Assembly: GCF_009826975.1 (NCBI RefSeq)
Contig: NZ_WUMO01000007.1
Coordinates: 124,001 to 188,000, forward strand
Direction of reading: 5' to 3'
Length of the DNA: 64,000 bases
DNA from: Flavobacterium sp. HBTb2-11-1
GTDB taxonomy: Bacteria; Bacteroidota; Bacteroidia; Flavobacteriales; Flavobacteriaceae
Numbering within the stretch: position 1 is the stretch's first letter; every line of letters starts with the position of its first letter. Positions 43,752-51,435 of this stretch are shown here, piece after piece. The translations under genes were made by a program, and so were the position numbers. The notes beneath the pieces are model-generated. The model did not search any database and was not told the origin of the DNA. It worked only from the letters and a program-made list of their open reading frames with translations.

Positions 43752-44108
43752 TTATTTCAATAGGGAATTTTTGCTTAATTCTGCCGAAACTTCTTCTGTA
43801 GAGCGCATTAATAGAGCTAAATTGCTTCCTTCTTTAGAAAAAGCTACAATAAAGTTAGAGCCGCTTATTTTATTTCCAACAATAACACCTTCAGCACTTT
43901 TTAGATATAATTGTTTTAAAGAGCCTTTTTCTAAATCTATTAAAAACTTTTCGCTCATAGATAAAATGGCAGCGCTCATTGCGGCAATGCTATCGCCGTA
44001 ATCAAGATTTAAGGAAGTGATAAGTTTTCCTTTTCCGTTTAAAATTAATGCTGCAGTAGATTTGGTGTTGACAAGAAAGTCGTTTAGAGTAGTTGTGATT
44101 TCATTCAT
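43752..44108 (-). CDS. Roadblock/LC7 domain protein
   Basis: A 118-residue protein, chosen to start at ATG 44108 (MNEITTTLNDF) rather than 35 residues upstream, because the upstream part is unlike the family. The fold elements are AALILNGKGKLITSLNLDYG, a helix SIAAMSAAILSMSEKFLIDL, and strands QLYLKSAEGVIVGNKI and FIVAFSKEGSNLALLMRSTEE. By eye it is a paralogue of the roadblock gene at 55609-55929: both share L-x-L-[DE]-Y, AAM..IL, G-x-LKQ, and FSK/LSK..S..LL-x-R. First gene of a two-gene roadblock operon, divergent from a 71-residue basic protein. Confidence 0.8.
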   Translation of the reverse strand: MNEITTTLNDFLVNTKSTAALILNGKGKLITSLNLDYGDSIAAMSAAILSMSEKFLIDLEKGSLKQLYLKSAEGVIVGNKISGSNFIVAFSKEGSNLALLMRSTEEVSAELSKNSLLK

Positions 44109-44210
44109 GATTTTGTAGGATTTTGGGAAGAATGTTAAATTCAGTTCATTTGGTATTTGATTTATAAAATTAATTGCATGTTTTGATAAACAAGTGTTAA
44201 TTTTTATTAA

Positions 44211-44218
44211 CAAATATA
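44211..44218 (-). promoter_or_regulatory. -7 element of the roadblock operon
   Basis: On the minus strand TATATTTG (44218-44211) lies 103 bases before the ATG at 44108. A TTTG lies further upstream at 44248-44245 but the spacing (26) is long. Confidence 0.4.
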
Positions 44219-44289
44219 AATTAAATTATGTATCATTGTAATACCAAATCAGTAATAATTTAAATTATTTACTACGAAAAACTTACATT

Positions 44290-44505
44290 ATGGCTAAAGT
44301 ATTGAAATTCAAAGAAGTAAACTCTGATGTAGAGCGCAGAATGAAAGAATTTGAAAAACTGCGTGTTAAATTTAAAGCAGATGTAAAAAAGGGTGAGGCT
44401 AAGAAGTTGGCTGCCGGAAAAGAAAGCAAAGGAATCTTCAAATCCATTTCAGATTTTTTCTCCGACAGTCCAAAAACGCCAGCAAAAGCTACTGTGAAAA
44501 AGTAA
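44290..44505 (+). CDS. Small basic protein divergent from the roadblock operon
   Basis: A 71-residue protein I do not recognise. It has an N-terminal charged helix (SDVERRMKEFEKLRVKFKAD), a Lys/Ala linker, an amphipathic segment KGIFKSISDFFSD and a Pro/Lys/Ala tail. No signal peptide. The segment order (basic helix, linker, then K-G-x-F-K with aromatic residues) resembles the 47-residue ORF next to the other roadblock gene. A terminator follows 55 bases later, so it is a single-gene transcript. It could be an adaptor or membrane tether for the roadblock proteins; this is inference. Confidence 0.65.
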   Translation: MAKVLKFKEVNSDVERRMKEFEKLRVKFKADVKKGEAKKLAAGKESKGIFKSISDFFSDSPKTPAKATVKK

Positions 44506-44560
44506 ACTTTATCAGGTTTAGATTAGCATATAAGCTTGTTTAGTTTGTTGCGAAAGAATT

Positions 44561-44587
44561 AACGCTCCATTAGGAGCGTTTTTTTTG
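44561..44587 (+). terminator. Terminator of the 71-residue gene
   Basis: Stem AACGCTCC/GGAGCGTT (44561-44568 and 44573-44580) with loop ATTA and a run of T. Confidence 0.88.
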
Positions 44588-44597
44588 ATTTAATTAT

Positions 44598-44605
44598 TAT
44601 TTTTG
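44598..44605 (+). promoter_or_regulatory. -7 element of lspA
   Basis: TATTTTTG (44598-44605) fits TAnnTTTG, 19 bases before the lspA start; it follows the preceding terminator directly. Confidence 0.45.
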
Positions 44606-44624
44606 CCCATCAAAAAATCATAAA

Positions 44625-45224
44625 ATGTCATTACGAAAAGCGTATTTCCTTATATTCCTAGTTTTAATTGTTGATCAGCTTTCTAAAATTTATGTCAAAA
44701 CAAATTTCGTTCTTGGCGAAGAGGTTGTGATTGCCGACTGGTTTAGAATTCATTTTATTGAAAATGAAGGAATGGCTTGGGGGACAAAAATTCCTGGAGA
44801 GTATGGAAAATTGATTTTGACAGTTTTCAGAATCTTTGCTGTGGTCGGAATTGGATGGTGGCTTTCTGATTCAGTAAAAAAGCGTCATTCGACTTATCTA
44901 ATAGTTGCAATTGCATTAATCTTTGCTGGAGCAGCAGGAAATATTATTGATTCTGTTTTCTACGGAGTTATTTTTGATGACAGTACTCACAACCTTGCAA
45001 CAATTTTTTCTCCAGCACCATACGGAACTTGGTTTCATGGTCTGGTTGTGGATATGTTCTATTTTCCTATTTGGGAAGGGAATCTTCCAACTTGGCTTCC
45101 AATCTTTGGAGGAAAGCATTTTGCCTTTTTTAATGCTATTTTTAATGTAGCTGATGTAGCCATTTCTACAGGTGTAGGAATACTTTTGGTTTTTAATAAA
45201 AGAGCTTTTCCAAAACACGCATAA
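44625..45224 (+). CDS. lspA: Signal peptidase II (lipoprotein signal peptidase)
   Basis: A 199-residue inner-membrane aspartyl protease that removes the signal peptide of prolipoproteins at the lipidated Cys. It has four membrane helices (about 5-20, 64-82, 91-113 and 170-190). Catalytic Asp residues fall in AAGNIIDSVFYG (about 109) and FNVADVAISTGVG (about 176), and FIENEGMAWG (about 45) is the usual third motif. It is longer than E. coli LspA because of a loop of about 35 residues before the last helix, common in Bacteroidetes. The many lipoproteins in this window are its predicted substrates. Confidence 0.94.
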   Translation: MSLRKAYFLIFLVLIVDQLSKIYVKTNFVLGEEVVIADWFRIHFIENEGMAWGTKIPGEYGKLILTVFRIFAVVGIGWWLSDSVKKRHSTYLIVAIALIFAGAAGNIIDSVFYGVIFDDSTHNLATIFSPAPYGTWFHGLVVDMFYFPIWEGNLPTWLPIFGGKHFAFFNAIFNVADVAISTGVGILLVFNKRAFPKHA

Positions 45225-45248
45225 AGTTTAAAAATTCCAAAATTTTCA

Positions 45249-45308
45249 AAGTTCCAAATTCCAATATTTGAGGCATTCGCAAGAAACAGATATTGTAATT
45301 TGGAATTT
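45249..45308. terminator. Hairpin of the TTCCAAATTCCAA family after lspA
   Basis: Arms 45249-45267 and 45290-45308 pair over 17 of 19 bases, with a T run after. It lies 25 bases after the lspA stop and belongs to the same arm family as 12897, 17582 and 29361. Confidence 0.65.
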
Positions 45309-45360
45309 TTCATTATTGGCATTTAATATTATTGTATTATTTTTACAATAAAATTAAACT

Positions 45361-48300
45361 ATGCAAAGTCCGTCTTTTTCCATTTATGATGCTTCTGCGG
45401 GATCAGGAAAGACATATACTTTGGTAAAAGAATATTTGAAAATTATTCTTTCTTCTCCAAAGAACGATGCATATAGAAATATCTTGGCAATTACTTTTAC
45501 CAACAAAGCGGTTCATGAAATGAAAAGCCGTATTGTTGGGAATCTTTCTGAATTTGCAAAAGACGACCCATCTCCAAAAGCGGCCGATTTGATGGAAGAC
45601 TTATCACGAGATACTGGGCTTTCAATCATTAAAATTAAAACCAAATCGCAGCAGATTATTAAGCACTTGATTCATAATTATGCTGCTTTTGATATTTCTA
45701 CCATTGATAAATTTACCCATAAAGTTATTCGTGCTTTTGCGCACGACCTGAATCTTCCGATGACTTTTGAAGTCACTTTGGATACTGAAAATTTATTGGT
45801 TGAAGCTGTTGATGCCATTATTGCGCAAGCGGGTGAAGACGAAACCCTGACTAAATTGCTTATCGATTTTACAATGGAAAAAACCGATGATGACAAAAGT
45901 TGGGATATCTCGCGTGAAATTCTAGATACAGGAAGATTGGTTTTAAACGAAAACAATCGAAATGAAATTCTGCATTTTCAAAACAAAACAATCGGGGAGT
46001 TTGTCGAGATTAAAAAGAAAATGCAAGAGCTTTGCAAAGAATTGGAAGAAATAAACCAAGGTTTTGCGATGAAAGCAATTGAATTGATTGATAAGAACGG
46101 AATTGATCCGAAATCATTTTCAAGAGGAACTTTTCCAAATCATTTGCAAAGCATTAAGGAAGGAAAATTCAATCCAAAAAATAAGACCTTTCATGAGTTT
46201 GATGATATTGCGATTAACAAGACGGCAAAAGATCGAGCGTTAATTGAAAATATTATTCCTGAATTACTTCAAATACTGAAAGAAGTTTATCAGAATTTCG
46301 AAAAAAGAGATTTTTACAAAGCCTTTCTAAAAAATATTACGCCACTTTCTTTGCTGAATACTGTAAGTAATGAACTTGCAAAAATTCAGTCAGAACAAAA
46401 CATCTTGTCGATTTCAGAATTCAATGCGATTATTCATCGTGAAATTCAGAATCAGCCAGCACCTTTTATTTACGAACGTTTGGGAGAGCGTTACCGCAAT
46501 TTCTTTATTGATGAATTTCAAGATACATCAGAAATGCAGTGGCAGAATTTAATTCCGCTGATTGACAATTCACTTTCGGGTTTAGATGATTTAGGGAATA
46601 AAGGGACTTTAATGATTGTAGGAGACCCAAAACAATCTATTTATCGCTGGCGCGGAGGAAAAGCAGAGCAGTTTATCGAATTGAGCAAAGAAGAAGTTGC
46701 TTTTTTTCATCATGACAAAAAAGTCAAATATTTAGATACAAATTATAGAAGCTATAGTGAAGTTATTGAGTTTAATAATGCTTTTTTTAAATTGATTTCT
46801 AGCGAATTTTCAAATGAAGATTATAAAAATCTTTATGAGAATCATAGTTTTCAAAACACCAATTCGAAAAAAGGCGGTTATGTAAACATTTCTTTTCTTC
46901 CAATTATTGATAAAAATGATTTTATTGATGAAGATGATGTCGTGGAAAAATCGGATTTGTATGTTTTGGCAACTCTAAATACAATCCACGAAGTAGTTAA
47001 ACAGGGTTTTGAGTATAAAGATATTGTAATTCTGACCCGAAAAAGAGATCAAGGAATTGCAATTGCTAACTATTTGACAGAACAGGGAGTTCCTTTGTTG
47101 TCTTCAGAAACATTGATGATTCAAAATGCTTCAGAAGTTCGCTTGATAATTCATCTTCTTAGGTATTTGAATAATAGTTCGGACTTAGAATCAAAAGCTA
47201 ACTTTTTGCATTTTTTGGCTTCGACTAAAGATTTGCTTATGCCTGTCCATGATTTTATTGCGATGGGAATGAATCATCGATTTGAAAAGGAATTTGAAGA
47301 ATGGCTTTTGACCTTTGATGTTTCTTTTTCTTTTGAAGACGTTCGAAAAAAATCATTGTATGAAGCGGTAGAAATTATCATTTCTAAATTTATTCTTCCA
47401 TCAGAAGGAAATGCTTATGTTCAGTTTTTTCTGGATATTGTTTTGGAAAGGGATATTAGAAACCAAGCTGGAGTAGCAGACTTTTTAGTTTTCTGGGATA
47501 AAAATTCGCATAAATTTAGCATTCCATCGCCGGAAGGGAATAATGCAGTTCGAATTATGACCATTCATAAATCTAAAGGGCTGGAATTTCCAGTCGTAAT
47601 TATGCCTTTTGCTGACGAAGATTATAATCGAAAACCAAAAGATAAGTTGTGGCTCGATACAGAGGAAATAGATCTAGGAGTTCCAAAAGCTTTGGTTGAT
47701 AATAGCAGTGCGGTTGAAAGCTTTGGAGAAAGCGCATCGGCAGTTTTTAATTTAAAAAAGCAAGAAGAACTTTTAGATAATATAAACGTGCTTTATGTCG
47801 CGCTGACTCGTGCTGAAGAGCAATTATATGTAATTTCTCAGTCATTAAAAGCCAAAAGTGATGGTGAATATCCCAATAATATGGCTTCTTTTTTTATTAA
47901 ATTTTTGATTCATGCAGGAGTTTATGATGAAGAAAAAATGAGTTACGAATTTGGAAATAAAGTAAGGTTGTCAAAAACCTCTTCAACGGTTGATACGGTT
48001 AAATCCATTCCGATTGTGAGAGATGTTTTGAATCCGAAAAATATCAAAATTGCCCAACGGGAAGCCTTAATGTGGGGGACACATCAACAAGAGGCGATTT
48101 CCTACGGAAACATTGTGCACGAGATTTTGGCTTTTGTTAAAGATAAATCTGATATTGATTTAGCAGTTACAAAATCCCTAGAAAATGGTTTGATAACTTA
48201 TGACCAAGTTGATCAGGTGCTGCAGACTTTGAAAGAAATTGTAAATCATCCAGAGCTAAATGTATGTTTTGATGGAAGTCATACTGTACTAAATGAGCAA

Positions 48301-48519
48301 ACAATTGTTCAGAAAGAAGGAAGGATTTTAAAGCCTGATCGAATTGTATTTTTGGAAAACAAAGAGGCTTATTTGCTGGATTATAAAACTGGGGCGTCCA
48401 ATGCTAAATATCAGCAACAAATTAAGGAATATCAAGACGCGATTGAAGATTTAGGATACACAGTGTTAAAAAAAGCTCTAGTATATATTGGAGCAGAAAT
48501 TGAGGTAGTAAATTTGTGA
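45361..48519 (+). CDS. UvrD-like helicase with C-terminal nuclease (AddA-like)
   Basis: A 1052-residue double-strand-break repair enzyme subunit. Superfamily 1 motifs: Walker A ASAGSGKTYTL (about 9-19), TFTNKAVHEMKSR (Ia), DEFQDTSEMQW (Walker B, about 384), GDPKQSIYRWRGG (III), NYRSYSEV (IV), IMTIHKSKGLEFPVV (V) and LYVALTRAEEQLYV (VI). The C-terminal PD-(D/E)XK nuclease has HEILAF, then LKPDRIV and YLLDYKTG. This is the AddA layout. The likely AddB-like partner (51436) is separated by kbl and ompA, both on the same strand. Confidence 0.9.
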   Translation: MQSPSFSIYDASAGSGKTYTLVKEYLKIILSSPKNDAYRNILAITFTNKAVHEMKSRIVGNLSEFAKDDPSPKAADLMEDLSRDTGLSIIKIKTKSQQIIKHLIHNYAAFDISTIDKFTHKVIRAFAHDLNLPMTFEVTLDTENLLVEAVDAIIAQAGEDETLTKLLIDFTMEKTDDDKSWDISREILDTGRLVLNENNRNEILHFQNKTIGEFVEIKKKMQELCKELEEINQGFAMKAIELIDKNGIDPKSFSRGTFPNHLQSIKEGKFNPKNKTFHEFDDIAINKTAKDRALIENIIPELLQILKEVYQNFEKRDFYKAFLKNITPLSLLNTVSNELAKIQSEQNILSISEFNAIIHREIQNQPAPFIYERLGERYRNFFIDEFQDTSEMQWQNLIPLIDNSLSGLDDLGNKGTLMIVGDPKQSIYRWRGGKAEQFIELSKEEVAFFHHDKKVKYLDTNYRSYSEVIEFNNAFFKLISSEFSNEDYKNLYENHSFQNTNSKKGGYVNISFLPIIDKNDFIDEDDVVEKSDLYVLATLNTIHEVVKQGFEYKDIVILTRKRDQGIAIANYLTEQGVPLLSSETLMIQNASEVRLIIHLLRYLNNSSDLESKANFLHFLASTKDLLMPVHDFIAMGMNHRFEKEFEEWLLTFDVSFSFEDVRKKSLYEAVEIIISKFILPSEGNAYVQFFLDIVLERDIRNQAGVADFLVFWDKNSHKFSIPSPEGNNAVRIMTIHKSKGLEFPVVIMPFADEDYNRKPKDKLWLDTEEIDLGVPKALVDNSSAVESFGESASAVFNLKKQEELLDNINVLYVALTRAEEQLYVISQSLKAKSDGEYPNNMASFFIKFLIHAGVYDEEKMSYEFGNKVRLSKTSSTVDTVKSIPIVRDVLNPKNIKIAQREALMWGTHQQEAISYGNIVHEILAFVKDKSDIDLAVTKSLENGLITYDQVDQVLQTLKEIVNHPELNVCFDGSHTVLNEQTIVQKEGRILKPDRIVFLENKEAYLLDYKTGASNAKYQQQIKEYQDAIEDLGYTVLKKALVYIGAEIEVVNL

Positions 48520-48600
48520 AAAAATTAATCAGATGTTAAAGGAAAAACGAAGCTTTATTTTGGTTAAGTTGTTAATTTTTAACGTTTTAAATAAATAAAA

Positions 48601-49794
48601 ATGTACGGTAAAATAAAAGAGCATTTGCAAAAAGAATTGCAGGCAATTGAGGAAAATGGAATTTTCAAAAAGGAGAGAATTATTACTTCTCCACAAGGTG
48701 CTGAGATCACAATTTCGACTGGAGAAACAGTATTGAATTTTTGTGCAAATAATTATTTAGGACTTTCTTCTCATCCAGAAGTAGTGCAAGCGGCAAAAGA
48801 TGCAATGGATACCCACGGTTTCGGAATGTCTTCTGTGCGTTTCATTTGCGGAACACAGGATGTTCATAAAACATTAGAAAAAAAGATCGCTGATTTTTAT
48901 GGTACAGAAGATACTATATTATATGCGGCTGCTTTTGATGCTAATGGTGGTGTGTTTGAGCCTTTATTGGGAGAGGGCGATGCCATTATTTCAGACAGTT
49001 TAAATCACGCTTCCATTATTGACGGGGTTCGCTTGTGTAAAGCGGCTCGTTATCGTTATGAAAATAATAATATGGATGATTTAGAGCAGCAGCTAATCAA
49101 AGCAAATGAAGCAGGAGCACGTTTCAAGCTAATTGTAACTGACGGGGTTTTTTCTATGGATGGATTAGTGGCGCCATTGGATAAAATTTGCGACTTAGCT
49201 GATAAATATGACGCTATGGTAATGGTTGACGAATGTCATGCCGCTGGCTTTATAGGGGCGACAGGAAAAGGAACGCTTGAAGCAAAAGGAGTAATGGGAA
49301 GAGTTGATATTATTACAGGGACTCTTGGAAAAGCTTTAGGAGGAGCTATGGGAGGCTATACCACTGCCAAAAAAGAAATTATAGAATTATTGCGTCAGAA
49401 ATCTAGACCTTACTTGTTTTCAAATTCATTGGCACCTGCAATTGTTGGAGCTTCAATTAAAGTGTTTGAATTATTAGAGAAAGATACAGCGCTTCGTGAC
49501 AAATTAGAATGGAATACCAATTACTTTAAAGAGGGAATGAAAAAAGCTGGCTTCGATATTATTGATGGTGATTCTGCAATTGTTCCAGTTATGTTATACG
49601 ATGCAAAATTATCTCAGACGATGGCAAACGAACTTTTGAAACAAGGAATTTACGTTATTGGATTTTTCTTCCCTGTTGTTCCAAAAGATAAGGCTAGAAT
49701 ACGTGTACAACTGTCTGCAGCGCATGAAAAAGAGCACTTAGATAAAGCAATAAATGCCTTCACAGTTGTCGGTAAAATGTTAAAAGTTATATAA
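48601..49794 (+). CDS. kbl: Glycine C-acetyltransferase (2-amino-3-ketobutyrate CoA ligase)
   Basis: A 397-residue PLP enzyme of the alpha-oxoamine synthase family that makes glycine and acetyl-CoA from 2-amino-3-ketobutyrate in threonine breakdown. It has the N-terminal NFCANNYLGLSSHPEVVQAA, the segment SLNHASIIDGVRL, VDECHAAGF (Asp contacting PLP nitrogen) and GTLGKALGGAMGG with the Schiff-base Lys (about 243). Starting FKKERIITSPQGAEI is typical of Kbl rather than of BioF. Threonine dehydrogenase is not adjacent. No clear promoter is seen in the 81-base gap. Confidence 0.93.
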   Translation: MYGKIKEHLQKELQAIEENGIFKKERIITSPQGAEITISTGETVLNFCANNYLGLSSHPEVVQAAKDAMDTHGFGMSSVRFICGTQDVHKTLEKKIADFYGTEDTILYAAAFDANGGVFEPLLGEGDAIISDSLNHASIIDGVRLCKAARYRYENNNMDDLEQQLIKANEAGARFKLIVTDGVFSMDGLVAPLDKICDLADKYDAMVMVDECHAAGFIGATGKGTLEAKGVMGRVDIITGTLGKALGGAMGGYTTAKKEIIELLRQKSRPYLFSNSLAPAIVGASIKVFELLEKDTALRDKLEWNTNYFKEGMKKAGFDIIDGDSAIVPVMLYDAKLSQTMANELLKQGIYVIGFFFPVVPKDKARIRVQLSAAHEKEHLDKAINAFTVVGKMLKVI

Positions 49795-49839
49795 TTACCA
49801 CTTTGGTTAAATTTTTGTAGGTTTTTTTTAACATTTCAT

Positions 49840-49870
49840 TTTGTATTTAAAAAATTTGGTGTTACTTTTG
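49840..49870 (+). promoter_or_regulatory. Strong promoter of the OmpA-family gene
   Basis: TTTG (49840-49843), 19 bases, then TACTTTTG (49863-49870): a near-ideal Bacteroidetes -33/-7 pair. The ATG lies 37 bases downstream, in keeping with high expression of an abundant outer-membrane protein. Confidence 0.75.
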
Positions 49871-49907
49871 CTTGTAATTAACTAAATTGTAATTAAAAAA
49901 ATTAAGT

Positions 49908-51371
49908 ATGAAACATCTTAACAAACTTTTAGTTGCTGTATTGATGGCGATGGGTTTAAGTTCTCACGCGCAAGACAGTAACAATCCATGGGCGATCTCT
50001 TTCGGGGTTAATGCTGTGGATACTAGAACAAGTTCAGGTTCAGGAAGTGGATTTTTCGATCAACACTTCTCTCAGCCATTCGCTGTAAAAGACAACTGGA
50101 ACATTCTTCCTTCTTTATCTTACATTGGTGTGTCAAGATATGTGGGTAGCGGTTTCTCAGTTGGTTTACAAGGATCTGTAAACAAAATTGATAAATATGT
50201 TACTTTCGCTCCAACAGCTCCAGGGCATGATGGAAGAGGTAACGTTGTAACTAATCCTGGTGACTTAATGTACTACGGAATTGATGCTACTATCAAATAC
50301 AGTTTCCAAGAATTAATCAAATCTAAAGTGATTGATCCTTCGTTATCTGTTGGTGGTGGTTATACTTTCTTTGGAGATAGTAGCTATGGAACTGTTAACC
50401 CAGGTGCTGGTTTAACTTTCTGGTTTACTGATGCTATTGGTCTTGAGCTTGCTACAAGATACAAATGGGCTGTTAGTGGTGACAGACAAGATGCGGCTGG
50501 TGTTCCAGATGCTCCATCTCACTTCCAACACACAGCAGGTTTAGTTTTCAAATTCGGAGGTAAAGATACTGACGGAGACGGAATCTATGACAAAGACGAT
50601 GCTTGTCCAGATGTTGCTGGTTTAAAACAATTCAACGGATGTCCTGACACTGACGGTGACGGAATCGTTGATGCTTCTGACGCTTGTCCAGATGTATTTG
50701 GTTTAGCTGCATTAAACGGATGTCCTGACACTGACGGTGACGGAATCGCTGATAAAGATGATGCTTGTCCAGATGTTGCTGGTTTAGCTGCTTTAAAAGG
50801 TTGTCCTGATACTGACGGTGACGGAATCGCTGATAAAGACGATAAATGTCCTACAGTTGCTGGTCCTAAAGAAAACGGTGGTTGCCCATTCTTAGATGCT
50901 GATAAAGATGGTGTTGCTGATAAAGACGATGACTGTCCTACAGTTGCAGGTCCTGCTAGTAACAGAGGATGTCCAGAAGTAACTTCTGAGGCGTTAGAAG
51001 ATCTTAAAGTTCAAGCTAGAGCGGTATACTTCAACTCAGGAAAAGCTACTTTCAAAACTGGGGATAAAGAAACTCAAGCTAGATTAGATGCTATTAAAGA
51101 AATCCTTAAAAACTATCCAAACGCGAAATTCTCTATCGAAGGACACACAGATAGTACAGGTTCTGCTAAAATCAACCAAAAACTTTCTGAGGACAGAGCT
51201 AAAGCTGTAATGGACGCTTTAATCCAAAGAGGTGTTAATCCAGAAAACTTAGAGTCTAAAGGATTTGGTTCTAGCCAACCAGTTGCAAGTAACAAAACTG
51301 CTGCAGGTAAAGCACAAAACAGAAGAACTGAAATTAGACACGTTGGTTCTAAATACCAAGGTAAACTATAA
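49908..51371 (+). CDS. OmpA-family outer-membrane protein with thrombospondin type 3 repeats
   Basis: A 487-residue protein in three parts: signal peptide (LVAVLMAMGLSSHAQ) and an eight-stranded-type barrel (about 25-215); five calcium-binding TSP3 repeats of the DTDGDGI.D..D.CPD type (about 220-350); and an OmpA peptidoglycan-binding domain (about 365-485) with YFNSGKATFKTGD, IEGHTDSTGSAKINQKLSEDRA and NRRTEIRH. It anchors the outer membrane to the wall. Codons look strongly biased (GGT, GCT, AAA), fitting abundant expression. It carries its own strong promoter and terminator, so it is independent of the flanking addA/addB-like genes. Confidence 0.94.
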   Translation: MKHLNKLLVAVLMAMGLSSHAQDSNNPWAISFGVNAVDTRTSSGSGSGFFDQHFSQPFAVKDNWNILPSLSYIGVSRYVGSGFSVGLQGSVNKIDKYVTFAPTAPGHDGRGNVVTNPGDLMYYGIDATIKYSFQELIKSKVIDPSLSVGGGYTFFGDSSYGTVNPGAGLTFWFTDAIGLELATRYKWAVSGDRQDAAGVPDAPSHFQHTAGLVFKFGGKDTDGDGIYDKDDACPDVAGLKQFNGCPDTDGDGIVDASDACPDVFGLAALNGCPDTDGDGIADKDDACPDVAGLAALKGCPDTDGDGIADKDDKCPTVAGPKENGGCPFLDADKDGVADKDDDCPTVAGPASNRGCPEVTSEALEDLKVQARAVYFNSGKATFKTGDKETQARLDAIKEILKNYPNAKFSIEGHTDSTGSAKINQKLSEDRAKAVMDALIQRGVNPENLESKGFGSSQPVASNKTAAGKAQNRRTEIRHVGSKYQGKL

Positions 51372-51393
51372 TTTTAGTTTCTAAATAAACATG

Positions 51394-51427
51394 AAAAGCC
51401 ATTCTTAATTGAATGGCTTTTTTTATT
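51394..51427 (+). terminator. Terminator of the OmpA-family gene
   Basis: Stem GCCATTC/GAATGGC (51398-51404 and 51411-51417) followed by a long T run that ends just before the next ATG at 51436. Confidence 0.9.
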
Positions 51428-51435
51428 TTTATACT

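Noticed and set aside
50568..50970. Tandem DNA repeats that might suggest a CRISPR array or satellite
   Set aside because: They are in frame in the OmpA-family gene and encode calcium-type TSP3 repeats; unit spacing and divergence do not fit CRISPR.
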